A program made the translations under genes and the position numbers. From Eubacterium sp. (GTDB lineage Bacteria > Bacillota > Clostridia > Lachnospirales > Lachnospiraceae): 15,404 nt of DNA. This document shows positions 1 to 7,463 of the stretch, one piece after another. Numbering within the stretch: position 1 is the first letter of the stretch; every line of letters begins with the position of its first letter. Under the pieces are notes generated by a model. The model worked only from the letters and a program-made list of their open reading frames with translations, was not told where the DNA came from and searched no databases. Location: contig JAJGAH010000009.1 in the NCBI GenBank assembly GCA_020844525.1, positions 1 to 15,404 on the forward strand, given 5' to 3'.

Positions 1-362
1 CCCGTGATCTGTTCCGGACGGATATGGAGTCCGTTTGGATACACTGCCGAAACAATCAGAAAGATTGTCATACCAGTAAACAGATACAGGATAAAATGAT
101 TATATTCTGCTATGTCCCGGTTCACTACCATAAAGAATCCGAATACCAGGAACATAAATACGAACCAGGAATAATAGAATATTACAAAGTATTCGCAAAA
201 TGGTATGTAATTATCCAGCGGACAGTGAATCAGATGATAGCTTCCGGGATTCCGGATGTATTTTTCCAGCAGCTGAAAGATGATAAAATAAAGTACTGCA
301 TAGACAGGGACCACCCAGACTTGTTTTTTTGTTCGAAATGACTGTGCGATTAACGCTAACAT
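1..362 (-). CDS. PAP2-family membrane phosphatase, N-terminal part (runs off window)
   Basis: This minus-strand frame is open from an ATG at 362-360 to the window edge, giving 120 residues with the C-terminus missing. The start has a strong AGGAG site a few bases upstream. The peptide is very hydrophobic, with likely membrane segments near residues 16-32, 60-78 and 90-106. It carries patterns I know from Clostridia PAP2 (phosphatidic acid phosphatase type 2) proteins: YHLIHCPLDNYIPFCEYF, then FTGMTIFLIVSAVYPNG, then HIRP. Family members dephosphorylate lipid phosphates such as phosphatidate or undecaprenyl pyrophosphate at the membrane. The catalytic histidines lie beyond the window, so activity cannot be checked. 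It starts only 22 bp after the stop of the upstream phosphodiesterase gene and is probably co-transcribed with it. The family call is fairly firm; the substrate is unknown. Confidence 0.78.
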   Translation of the reverse strand, partial: MLALIAQSFRTKKQVWVVPVYAVLYFIIFQLLEKYIRNPGSYHLIHCPLDNYIPFCEYFVIFYYSWFVFMFLVFGFFMVVNRDIAEYNHFILYLFTGMTIFLIVSAVYPNGLHIRPEQIT

Positions 363-384
363 TTTTCTCCTCCCTTGAAATTAT

Positions 385-1215
385 TTATGGAAGAAACTTT
401 TCGAAAATAATACCATCATAACAGGGTCTGCATCTGCGAAACTCTTCTACGGTCCGTACCGTCCAGGCAAAAACCGGAATTTTGAAAAGATTATGATTGA
501 GATAAAGCCCAAAAGCATCATCTGTCCGGAAATTATATGCTACAAAATCCGGCCTGCTGAGTGTATTCACCAGCAGAGAGGATGAGAGAAGTGCGATCAG
601 TGGATGGAGATGGTCCCGGGCGGTATACTTTCCGGCAAGCTGACCGATCATGACATCCGGGTCCAGCTTCTTATATTTCCTGAGTCCCAGTGGATTAAAG
701 GATTCAATCAGATAGGGACCGGAATACCCCTTTAATGCCTCATAAACATGTGAACAGATTTCTGTGTGCACAGAAGGCAGCTTTAATTCTATCAGAAGAG
801 GAACCCGCCCGTTCACAAGTTTCAGAACATCCTGAAGTAATGGCATGTGACAGTCTGTGTGTGAGAGTGGCAGCTTCTGCAGTGCCGCAAGGTCCATACT
901 CTCGCAGGTTCCGTGCACATGGCAGATTCTCATCAGGCTGTCATCATGAAAGACGACAAGCGAACCATCCCGGGTGAGATGTACGTCCAGTTCGATCGCA
1001 TATCCCTTCTCAACCGCCCGCGCAAAGGCCGGTATGGAATTTTCCGGTATCTTCTGCTTCATGTCCCAGAGTCCACGGTGTGCAAATTCCCATTTGGCTA
1101 ATTGCAGAGTCTGTTCTTTTCGCTGGTTATTCATCCTGGGATGCACGCCCCATAGAAAGAGCATAAAGAATCCTGCTATAATGCCGCCTGTGATCAGAAG
1201 TGCATGAATGACCAT
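385..1215 (-). CDS. Membrane-anchored glycerophosphodiester phosphodiesterase family protein
   Basis: A 276-residue protein starting at ATG 1215-1213, with AGGAG placed about 7 bases upstream. One N-terminal membrane segment (about residues 4-23) should anchor it, with the enzyme domain after about residue 42. The GDPD/UgpQ family motifs are all visible: FAHRG with H46 and R47, ELDVHLTRDG with metal ligands E75 and D77, VFHDD with the second catalytic histidine H90, and LIELK with E143. The family hydrolyses glycerophosphodiesters to glycerol-3-phosphate and an alcohol. With the anchor it may act on lipid-derived or lipoteichoic-acid-type substrates at the membrane; that is inference. Its length fits a single-domain GDPD plus anchor. 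The PAP2-family gene follows 22 bp downstream in the same direction, which suggests a joint role in lipid or polymer turnover. Confidence 0.92.
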   Translation of the reverse strand: MVIHALLITGGIIAGFFMLFLWGVHPRMNNQRKEQTLQLAKWEFAHRGLWDMKQKIPENSIPAFARAVEKGYAIELDVHLTRDGSLVVFHDDSLMRICHVHGTCESMDLAALQKLPLSHTDCHMPLLQDVLKLVNGRVPLLIELKLPSVHTEICSHVYEALKGYSGPYLIESFNPLGLRKYKKLDPDVMIGQLAGKYTARDHLHPLIALLSSSLLVNTLSRPDFVAYNFRTDDAFGLYLNHNLFKIPVFAWTVRTVEEFRRCRPCYDGIIFEKFLP

Positions 1216-1263
1216 AGATTTTCTCCTGTAATTTCAGCAGTGGTCTGTTTCTACAGTTCTAAC

Positions 1264-1269
1264 ATTATA
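1264..1269 (-). promoter_or_regulatory. Probable -10 box for the GDPD-PAP2 operon
   Basis: On the minus strand this is a perfect TATAAT about 48 bases upstream of the GDPD start codon, which predicts transcription starting near 1257 and a leader of about 40 bases. The upstream side is a T-rich tract. No good -35 hexamer is seen at 17 bp, so the assignment rests on the -10 box and its position. Confidence 0.5.
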
Positions 1270-1309
1270 CGTCAAAATAAAAAAAAATACAGACACCTCT
1301 AAAAATCTG

Positions 1310-1318
1310 TGCTATTCT
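1310..1318 (+). promoter_or_regulatory. Candidate extended -10 element for purL
   Basis: TGCTATTCT matches an extended -10 (TGn followed by TATTCT, 4 of 6 to consensus). A weak -35-like CAGACA lies 17 bp upstream at 1290-1295. It is the best candidate between the divergent genes on this strand, and it would place the start of transcription just inside the inverted repeat at 1320-1335. Confidence 0.35.
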
Positions 1319-1319
1319 T

Positions 1320-1335
1320 TATCTGTTTACAGATA
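1320..1335. promoter_or_regulatory. 16-bp inverted repeat upstream of purL, operator candidate
   Basis: TATCTGTTTACAGATA has two perfect 7-bp arms around a 2-base centre. It lies directly downstream of the candidate -10 element and about 45 bases before the purL start. The position suits a repressor site. It does not resemble the Bacillus PurR box, and no regulator gene is in the window. Confidence 0.35.
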
Positions 1336-1380
1336 TCCCGTTAACGTGCGTATTGCATTTTCCCAGAAAGGACATCAGAA

Positions 1381-4300
1381 ATGAGTCAGGTAAGACGTGT
1401 ATATGTTGAGAAAAAGCCGGAATTTGCCGGCGCGGCAAAGGAGCTGAGCCATGAGATCCGCCATTATATGGGTGTTTCAGGAGTGACCGATGTCAGAATC
1501 CTGATTCGCTATGATGTGGAAAATATCAGCGATGATGTTTTTGAAAAGGCATGTCATGTTGTGTTTGCCGAGCCACCGGTCGACATTCTGTATAAGGAAA
1601 CTTTTCCAAAGGCCGAGGATTCTCATGTGTTTTCCGTTGAATATCTTCCGGGACAGTTCGACCAGCGCGCGGATTCCGCTGTACAGTGCGTACAGTTTCT
1701 GAAGGGCGATGAACAGCCGATCATCCGTACTGCAACCACCTATGTGATTGACGGCAAGGTCAGTGATGCGGATATGGAAGTGATCAAGCATCATTGCATT
1801 AATCCTGTGGATTCCCGTGAGAGTGCTCCTGAAAAGCCACAGACTCTGGCCATGAGCTTTGAAGAGCCTGCAGATGTAAAAGTTTTTGACGGCTTTATTG
1901 ATATGGATGCTTCAGCACTGAAGGATCTGTATGATTCACTGAATCTTGCCATGACCTTCAAAGATTTTCTCTTCATTCAGCACTATTTTGCGACAGATGA
2001 GAAGCGGAATCCTACGATGACCGAGATCCGTGTGCTGGATACGTACTGGTCAGATCACTGCCGTCACACAACCTTTGCAACGGAGCTGCGCAATGTGGAA
2101 TTTGGTGAGGGTGACTACCGTACACCGATTGAGGACAGCTTCAACCGGTATCGTCATGACTTCGACATATTATATAAGGGAAAAAATGGCAAATATATCT
2201 GCCTGATGGATCTTGCCTGCCTGGCAGCAAAGAAGCTGAAGGCAGATGGAAAGCTGACCGATCAGGAGGAATCTGACGAGATCAATGCCTGCAGCATCAT
2301 TGTCCCGGTGGATGTGGATGGAAAGTATGAAGAGTGGCTGATTAATTTCAAGAACGAGACTCATAACCATCCGACAGAGATTGAGCCCTTCGGTGGTGCT
2401 GCCACCTGTCTGGGCGGTGCAATCCGTGATCCGCTGTCCGGCCGTACCTATGTATATCAGGCAATGCGTATCACCGGTGCTGCAGACCCGACGGTTCCTG
2501 TGTCGGAAACCCTGAAGGGAAAGCTTCCTCAGAAAACGCTCACAAGGCAGGCTGCGCATGGGTACAGTTCATATGGAAACCAGATCGGTCTTGCAACCGG
2601 CTATGTGAAGGAAATCTATCATCCCAACTATGTTGCGAAGCGTATGGAAATCGGAGCGGTTATGGGTGCTGCGCCAAGAAAAGCCGTTCAGCGTCTGAAT
2701 TCCGATCCGGGTGACACCATTATTCTTCTGGGAGGAAGGACCGGACGTGACGGAATTGGCGGTGCAACCGGTTCCTCAAAGATTCATACTACAGAATCCC
2801 TGGAGACCTGCGGTGCGGAGGTTCAGAAAGGTAATGCACCTACGGAACGCAAGCTTCAGAGAATGTTCCGCCGTCCGGAGGTCAGTCATCTCATCAAGAA
2901 GTGCAATGATTTTGGCGCAGGCGGTGTTTCCGTTGCCATCGGTGAGCTTGCACCGGGTCTTCAGATCAATCTGGACAAGGTTCCAAAGAAATATGCCGGT
3001 CTTGACGGAACAGAGCTGGCGATCTCTGAGTCACAGGAGCGTATGGCAGTAGTTGTTGCTCCTGAAGATGCTGAGAAGTTTCTTGCCTATGCACACGAAG
3101 AGAATCTCGAGGCGGTGAAGGTTGCTGAGGTTACAGAGGAGCCGCGTCTTGTCATGACCTGGAGGGGAAAGGAAATTACCAATCTTTCCCGTGCATTCCT
3201 GGATACAAACGGTGCCCATCAGGAAACAGATGTGAAGGTGGACATTCCGAATAAGGCCGACAGCGTTCTGCAGAGAAGCGGCGATATTGCTGACATCAAG
3301 GTGAAATGGCTGGATGCCCTCAAGGACCTGAACGCATGCTCACAGAAGGGGCTTGTAGAGATGTTTGATTCTTCGATCGGCGCAGCCAGTGTTCTGATGC
3401 CATATGGTGGAAAGTATCAGCTGACCGAAACACAGAGCATGATCGCAAAGGTTCCGGTACCGGACCTGAAGACCAGAACCGTAACCATGATGGCCTATGG
3501 ATTCGATCCCTATGTATCCAGCTGGAGCCCGTATCACGGTGCAGTCTATGCGGTAACCCAGTCTATTGCCAAGATTGTTGCTGCCGGAGGAGATTTCCAC
3601 AAGATTCATTTTACTTTCCAGGAATATTTCCGCCGCATGACGGAGGACCCGGAGAGATGGAGCCAGCCCTTTGCAGCCCTGCTCGGTGCCTATGAAGCAC
3701 AGATGGAATATGGTCTTGCCTCCATCGGAGGAAAGGACAGCATGTCCGGTACCTTCAATGATATTGATGTTCCACCGACACTCGTTTCCTTTGCTGTGGA
3801 TGTGGCTGAGCTGAAGGATGTGATTACGCCGGAGCTGAAGACTGCTGGTGACAAGCTGGTGTGGGTCCGCATTCCAAAGAATCAGTATGAGCTGCCGGTT
3901 TATGATCAGGTTATGGACCTTTATGACAGAGTCCATGAGGATACTGAGGCTGGAAGAGTCAGAGCTGCCTATGTTGTTGAGAGAAGCGGTATCGCAGTAG
4001 CTGTAAGCAAGATGGCGTTCGGAAACAAGATGGGTGTTACCATCGATCACAGCGTTGATCCAAGAGACCTCTTCAGTCCTTACCTGGGCGACCTCATTCT
4101 TGAGGTACCGGCTGACCAGGTTGGAAAGCTTGCCTGCACCTATACGCTGATCGGAGAAGTGACAGGGGACGGTGCATTCCGTTATAGCAGCACGGTTATT
4201 CCCGTAGAAGAAGCCATCAGTGCCTGGAACGGAACACTCAGCAAGGTATTCAAGACAGTTTCTGATGTGCCGGCAAAGGAAACTGGGGTTGCGGACAAGG

Positions 4301-5145
4301 GACTCTATAAGGCGGAAAGCATCCATATCTGCAGTCATAAGCTTGCTCAGCCCACAGTATTTATCCCTGTTTTTCCAGGTACAAACTGTGAGTATGACAG
4401 TGCGAGGGTCTTCGAGGCGGCCGGTGCAAAAACCATAACAAGAGTATTCCGGAACCTGAGTGCGCAGGACATTATCGATTCGGTAGATGAGTTCAGAAAA
4501 TCCATTGAGCAGTCTCAGATCATCATGTTCCCGGGAGGGTTCTCGGCTGGTGATGAGCCGGATGGTTCTGCCAAGTTCTTTGCAACTGCTTTCCAGAACG
4601 CGAGCATCAGGGAAGCTGTCAATGACCTGCTGCAGAACAGAGATGGTCTGGCACTTGGTATCTGCAATGGTTTCCAGGCACTGATTAAGCTCGGGCTTGT
4701 ACCTGGTGGTGAAATAACCGGCCAGAATGCTGATTCTCCGACGCTGACCTTCAATACCATTCACCGCCATATTTCAAAGATGGCTTATATCAAGGTGGTT
4801 TCCAACAAGTCCCCGTGGCTTGCAGGAGCAGAACTCGGAGGCGTCTATACGATGCCCGCGTCCCATGGCGAGGGAAGGTTTGCTGCAAATTCCGAATGGA
4901 TCAGAAAGCTTCAGGACAATGGCCAGATTGCCACCAGATATTGTGATCTTGACGGAAACTTCACGGATGATGAATATTGGAATATCAATGGCTCTTATTT
5001 CAATATTGAGGGAATTACCAGCCCGGACGGCAGAGTCTATGGCAAGATGTGCCATGCGGAACGCCGCGGCGATGGTGTCTCCATCAATATTTACGGTGAG
5101 CAGGATATGAAGCTCTTTGAATCCGGCGTAAATTATTTCAGATAA
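1381..5145 (+). CDS. purL: Phosphoribosylformylglycinamidine (FGAM) synthase, single-chain form
   Basis: This 1254-residue protein catalyses the fourth step of purine synthesis, in which FGAR, glutamine and ATP give FGAM, in the cytoplasm. It is the large fused form with its own glutaminase. In order it shows a PurS-like N-terminal region, a linker with YWSDHCRHTTF (222-232), the first synthase half with HNHPTEIEPFGG (328-339) and the glycine-rich GGRTGRDGIGG (451-461), and the second half with GGKDSMSG (783-790). A class I glutamine amidotransferase domain follows from about residue 992. The glutaminase triad is visible as C1095 (GICNGFQ), H1225 and E1227 (CHAER). Length and motifs fit the clade II type found in Clostridia and streptococci. 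The start has an AAGGA site 8 bases upstream. No other pur gene is adjacent, and a very strong terminator follows, so it is probably transcribed alone. No defect is seen. Confidence 0.98.
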   Translation: MSQVRRVYVEKKPEFAGAAKELSHEIRHYMGVSGVTDVRILIRYDVENISDDVFEKACHVVFAEPPVDILYKETFPKAEDSHVFSVEYLPGQFDQRADSAVQCVQFLKGDEQPIIRTATTYVIDGKVSDADMEVIKHHCINPVDSRESAPEKPQTLAMSFEEPADVKVFDGFIDMDASALKDLYDSLNLAMTFKDFLFIQHYFATDEKRNPTMTEIRVLDTYWSDHCRHTTFATELRNVEFGEGDYRTPIEDSFNRYRHDFDILYKGKNGKYICLMDLACLAAKKLKADGKLTDQEESDEINACSIIVPVDVDGKYEEWLINFKNETHNHPTEIEPFGGAATCLGGAIRDPLSGRTYVYQAMRITGAADPTVPVSETLKGKLPQKTLTRQAAHGYSSYGNQIGLATGYVKEIYHPNYVAKRMEIGAVMGAAPRKAVQRLNSDPGDTIILLGGRTGRDGIGGATGSSKIHTTESLETCGAEVQKGNAPTERKLQRMFRRPEVSHLIKKCNDFGAGGVSVAIGELAPGLQINLDKVPKKYAGLDGTELAISESQERMAVVVAPEDAEKFLAYAHEENLEAVKVAEVTEEPRLVMTWRGKEITNLSRAFLDTNGAHQETDVKVDIPNKADSVLQRSGDIADIKVKWLDALKDLNACSQKGLVEMFDSSIGAASVLMPYGGKYQLTETQSMIAKVPVPDLKTRTVTMMAYGFDPYVSSWSPYHGAVYAVTQSIAKIVAAGGDFHKIHFTFQEYFRRMTEDPERWSQPFAALLGAYEAQMEYGLASIGGKDSMSGTFNDIDVPPTLVSFAVDVAELKDVITPELKTAGDKLVWVRIPKNQYELPVYDQVMDLYDRVHEDTEAGRVRAAYVVERSGIAVAVSKMAFGNKMGVTIDHSVDPRDLFSPYLGDLILEVPADQVGKLACTYTLIGEVTGDGAFRYSSTVIPVEEAISAWNGTLSKVFKTVSDVPAKETGVADKGLYKAESIHICSHKLAQPTVFIPVFPGTNCEYDSARVFEAAGAKTITRVFRNLSAQDIIDSVDEFRKSIEQSQIIMFPGGFSAGDEPDGSAKFFATAFQNASIREAVNDLLQNRDGLALGICNGFQALIKLGLVPGGEITGQNADSPTLTFNTIHRHISKMAYIKVVSNKSPWLAGAELGGVYTMPASHGEGRFAANSEWIRKLQDNGQIATRYCDLDGNFTDDEYWNINGSYFNIEGITSPDGRVYGKMCHAERRGDGVSINIYGEQDMKLFESGVNYFR

Positions 5146-5170
5146 TCATCTGCGATTCTGAATTCTGTAG

Positions 5171-5224
5171 AGAAGACTGTCGCACCGGCTTTCTGTGATG
5201 CCGGTGCGACAGTCTTCTTTTTTT
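5171..5224 (+). terminator. Strong intrinsic terminator of purL
   Basis: The arms 5171-5189 and 5200-5218 are exact reverse complements, forming a 19-bp stem with a 10-base loop (5190-5199). A run of seven T follows (5218-5224). It begins 25 bases after the purL stop. Read on the minus strand no T-run follows the stem, so it works only in the plus direction. Confidence 0.95.
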
Positions 5225-5253
5225 ACATAGAATTAAGCCAGTCAGGAAGCCAA

Positions 5254-5275
5254 TTGTGCACAAATATGATAAAAT
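5254..5275 (+). promoter_or_regulatory. Extended -10 promoter with adjoining palindrome, upstream of the CNNM/CorC gene
   Basis: TGATAAAAT at 5267-5275 is an extended -10 element (TGn plus TAAAAT). No clear -35 stands at the usual distance, as is common for extended -10 promoters. A perfect 10-bp palindrome, TTGTGCACAA (5254-5263), lies just upstream, in the spacer region where a regulator could act. The predicted transcript starts near 5282, about 37 bases before the start codon. Confidence 0.45.
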
Positions 5276-5318
5276 AGTAAAAATCGCGGTTTATTCCGTA
5301 AAAATAAAGGAGAAAAAG

Positions 5319-6629
5319 ATGGACGCTGATCCCTGGATATGTTGTTTTATCCTGACTATACTGTTTATCGTTTTATCTGCTGTTTTTTCAGCATGTGAAG
5401 CTTCTGTTGCTGCTCTTACAGATGCACAGATGGAGGAAATGGAGAAGTCCTCTGTTTCTGTACTCAATCGTATCAGAAGACTGAAGGCAAATCCCAGCCG
5501 CTTTCTCATCTCTGTTCACACACTTATCATGCTGTGCATGGCGGGCAGCAATGCAATGATGGCGGTTTTTGCCTTCAGTATGACATCTTCAGAATCTCTG
5601 CCTGTCAGAGCACTGGCGATTTGTGGTGCCGTACTGCTCCTTACAGTGGTTCTGATGATTGTGTCTGATCTTCTTCCGCGAGGGATAGCCAGAAAAAATC
5701 CGGTCAATACTGCCTGTGCGCTCGCTGGCTTTGTATGGTTTTTCACCGTTCTCTTCCGGCCGCTGATCGCAGGCATCACCTGTATCTCCAATGCTATTTT
5801 CAGGCTTATGGGAATAGATCCCGCCAGCTGGCGCATGAATGTCACAGAAGATGAAATCAAGATGATGGTTGACCGGGGCACGGCCCATGGAAATATTGAT
5901 ACAGACGAGCAGGAAATGATACGCAATGTTTTTGAGTTTGACGATATTTCCATTGATGAAATCTGTACCCATCGAAAGGATGTCGCCTGCCTGTATGAGG
6001 AGGATCCTCTGGAAGAATGGGAAAAGACCATTCATGAGAGCAGACACAATCAGTTTCCTGTTGTTCGCGAGACACCGGACCATGTTCTCGGTATTCTGGA
6101 TGCGAAGGATTATTTTCGCCTGAAGGGAGCAAGCCAGGAGGAGATCATGAAGAGGGCGGTTGACCCCGCCTACTTTGTTCCAGGTTCTGTTAAGGCAGAT
6201 GTTATGTTCCAGCATATGAAAACCTCCGGCAACTATTTTGCGGTCGTAGTAGATGAATATGGTGGCATGGATGGTGTTGTCACAATGAAGGATCTTCTTG
6301 AGGTTCTTGTAGGAGATCTGACAGAGGATGATGAAGCAGAGGAACCGGATGACATCACAAAGATTTCTCCGACCACCTGGAGAATTCAGGGGGGAGCTCC
6401 CCTGGATGAAGTGGGTGAAGCGCTTGGAAAGGATCTTCCGACAGACGAATATGATACATTCGGAGGGTATATTCTTGGTCAGATGGGATATGTTCCGGAA
6501 GATGGAAGCCATTTTGAGCTGGATGCAGATGGTATGCACATCCGGGTATACAGGATCGGAGACCACCGGGTTGAAAATACGCTGGTGACGCTGCTCCCGG
6601 AAACAAATGAAGCAGACAAAGAGCATTAA
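5319..6629 (+). CDS. CNNM/CorC-family membrane protein with CBS pair
   Basis: The start is set at ATG 5319 because AAAGGAG sits 6 bases upstream, giving 436 residues; the frame is open further upstream but has no such site there. A four-segment CNNM (DUF21) membrane domain spans about residues 7-163. Two CBS motifs follow at about 207-267 and 272-333, the second containing VVVDEYGGMDGVVTMKDLLE. A C-terminal CorC_HlyC domain runs from about 346 to 426 and includes WRIQGGAPLDE and DEYDTFGGYILGQMG. Relatives are linked to magnesium (sometimes cobalt) efflux, with the CBS pair as a nucleotide-sensing switch. The older label 'hemolysin' is not supported. Domain order and length are normal. Exact ion specificity is inference. 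It appears monocistronic, although I see no clear terminator after it. Confidence 0.93.
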   Translation: MDADPWICCFILTILFIVLSAVFSACEASVAALTDAQMEEMEKSSVSVLNRIRRLKANPSRFLISVHTLIMLCMAGSNAMMAVFAFSMTSSESLPVRALAICGAVLLLTVVLMIVSDLLPRGIARKNPVNTACALAGFVWFFTVLFRPLIAGITCISNAIFRLMGIDPASWRMNVTEDEIKMMVDRGTAHGNIDTDEQEMIRNVFEFDDISIDEICTHRKDVACLYEEDPLEEWEKTIHESRHNQFPVVRETPDHVLGILDAKDYFRLKGASQEEIMKRAVDPAYFVPGSVKADVMFQHMKTSGNYFAVVVDEYGGMDGVVTMKDLLEVLVGDLTEDDEAEEPDDITKISPTTWRIQGGAPLDEVGEALGKDLPTDEYDTFGGYILGQMGYVPEDGSHFELDADGMHIRVYRIGDHRVENTLVTLLPETNEADKEH

Positions 6630-6735
6630 AGACCAGAAGGGTATCGCGTCGCAGGACAGAACAGGATCACTGGATCACGTTCGTGGTAGGGTATCCATGC
6701 AATCGTTTTATTATTCACAGAAAAAAGACAAAATC

Positions 6736-6764
6736 TTGAATTTCAAAACAATTTCATATATACT
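6736..6764 (+). promoter_or_regulatory. Promoter of the SEC-C protein gene
   Basis: TTGAAT (6736-6741) and TATACT (6759-6764) are separated by exactly 17 bases, predicting a start near 6771 and a leader of about 47 bases. A second, perfect -10 box (TATAAT, 6769-6774) lies ten bases downstream but has no good -35 partner. Confidence 0.6.
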
Positions 6765-6775
6765 ATCCTATAATG

Positions 6776-6791
6776 CTGACTTGAAAGTCAG
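6776..6791. promoter_or_regulatory. 16-bp inverted repeat at the SEC-C gene start site, operator candidate
   Basis: CTGACTTGAAAGTCAG has two perfect 7-bp arms around a 2-base centre. It begins two bases after the TATAAT box, so it would overlap the transcription start or early leader. As RNA its two-base loop is too tight for a normal hairpin, which favours a DNA-binding site. Confidence 0.35.
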
Positions 6792-6817
6792 AGAAAACAA
6801 AAGGAAGGTATTTTGAA

Positions 6818-7324
6818 ATGGCCTTATTACAGGATTGGCAGGCAGTAGCCTATAATAAAGAAACAGATAAAAACGAGCTCCAGAAATTCTGGCAGGATTA
6901 TTTTCTGCTTGAGAAGGGTATATATGAAAAGCTTCTTACAAATCCAAACGAGGTTGTAAAGGGCACGGTCAGGGAACTTGCAGACAAATACAAAATAGAT
7001 ATCATGTCTATGACAGGCTTTCTGGATGGCATCAACGATTCGCTGATTGCGCCGAATCCTATTGAAACCATGACAGAGGATACGGAGGTCAGCCTTGCTT
7101 TTGACAAGGAGAAGCTCTATAAGAATATGGTAGATGCCAAGGCGGACTGGTTATACAATCTGCCGGAGTGGGATCTCATTTTCTCTCCGGAAAAGAAGAA
7201 AGCGCTTTATCTTGAGCAGAAGAAATCCGGCACCATCGTCAAGCCGAAGAAAATCGGACGAAATGATCCCTGCCCATGCGGAAGCGGCAAGAAATATAAA
7301 TATTGCCATGGCAGAAACAAATAA
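6818..7324 (+). CDS. SEC-C zinc-binding tail protein of unknown function
   Basis: A 168-residue protein starting at ATG 6818, with AAGGAAGG about 9 bases upstream. The last 22 residues form a SEC-C motif, [18 protein letters not shown], with predicted zinc ligands C152, C154, C163 and H164. This is the same metal-binding tail that lets SecA touch SecB and ribosomes. The first ~140 residues are acidic, mostly helical in appearance and lack any catalytic motif I recognise. Proteins of this exact layout occur in Lachnospiraceae genomes as uncharacterised SEC-C domain proteins. A role at the ribosome or in protein export or quality control is possible but inferred only from the tail. The gene has its own promoter and terminator, so it is a single-gene unit. 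Confidence 0.88.
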   Translation: MALLQDWQAVAYNKETDKNELQKFWQDYFLLEKGIYEKLLTNPNEVVKGTVRELADKYKIDIMSMTGFLDGINDSLIAPNPIETMTEDTEVSLAFDKEKLYKNMVDAKADWLYNLPEWDLIFSPEKKKALYLEQKKSGTIVKPKKIGRNDPCPCGSGKKYKYCHGRNK

Positions 7325-7335
7325 TCTGTCAGATC

Positions 7336-7365
7336 AGCCCGGGAGACAGATCCCGGGCTTTTTTT
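7336..7365 (+). terminator. Intrinsic terminator of the SEC-C gene
   Basis: AGCCCGGGA (7336-7344) and TCCCGGGCT (7351-7359) form a 9-bp G+C-rich stem with a 6-base loop, followed by seven T (7359-7365). It starts 12 bases after the stop codon. Confidence 0.92.
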
Positions 7366-7463
7366 CAGCGATTGGTGCATGTATCAGTGATGAACCAGGT
7401 ATTTACAACGCAGGATAGATAGTTACAGAAAGAGATTTATTTATAGAGAGAAAAAACAGATAT

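Noticed and set aside
24..341. 105-codon plus-strand frame at the left end
   Set aside because: It is antisense to the PAP2-family gene, which has recognisable motifs and a strong ribosome site.
1216..1380. Purine riboswitch upstream of purL
   Set aside because: The candidate transcript start leaves only about 60 bases of leader, with no three-stem aptamer pattern.
3340..4770. 476-codon open frame on the minus strand inside purL
   Set aside because: It lies wholly antisense to a clearly intact purL, encodes no recognisable domain, and long antisense frames are a by-product of codon bias in this composition.
5589..6626. 345-codon minus-strand frame over the CNNM/CorC gene
   Set aside because: The plus-strand gene has full domain support; the antisense product has no family features.
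6607..6816. 69-codon plus-strand frame between the CNNM/CorC and SEC-C genes
   Set aside because: It starts inside the CNNM/CorC gene without a ribosome site, contains the SEC-C promoter, and has no family signal.
7366..7463. CtsR or CIRCE heat-shock operator before clpC
   Set aside because: Neither the GGTCAAA tandem repeat nor the TTAGCACTC/GAGTGCTAA inverted repeat is present; no convincing promoter pair was found there either.
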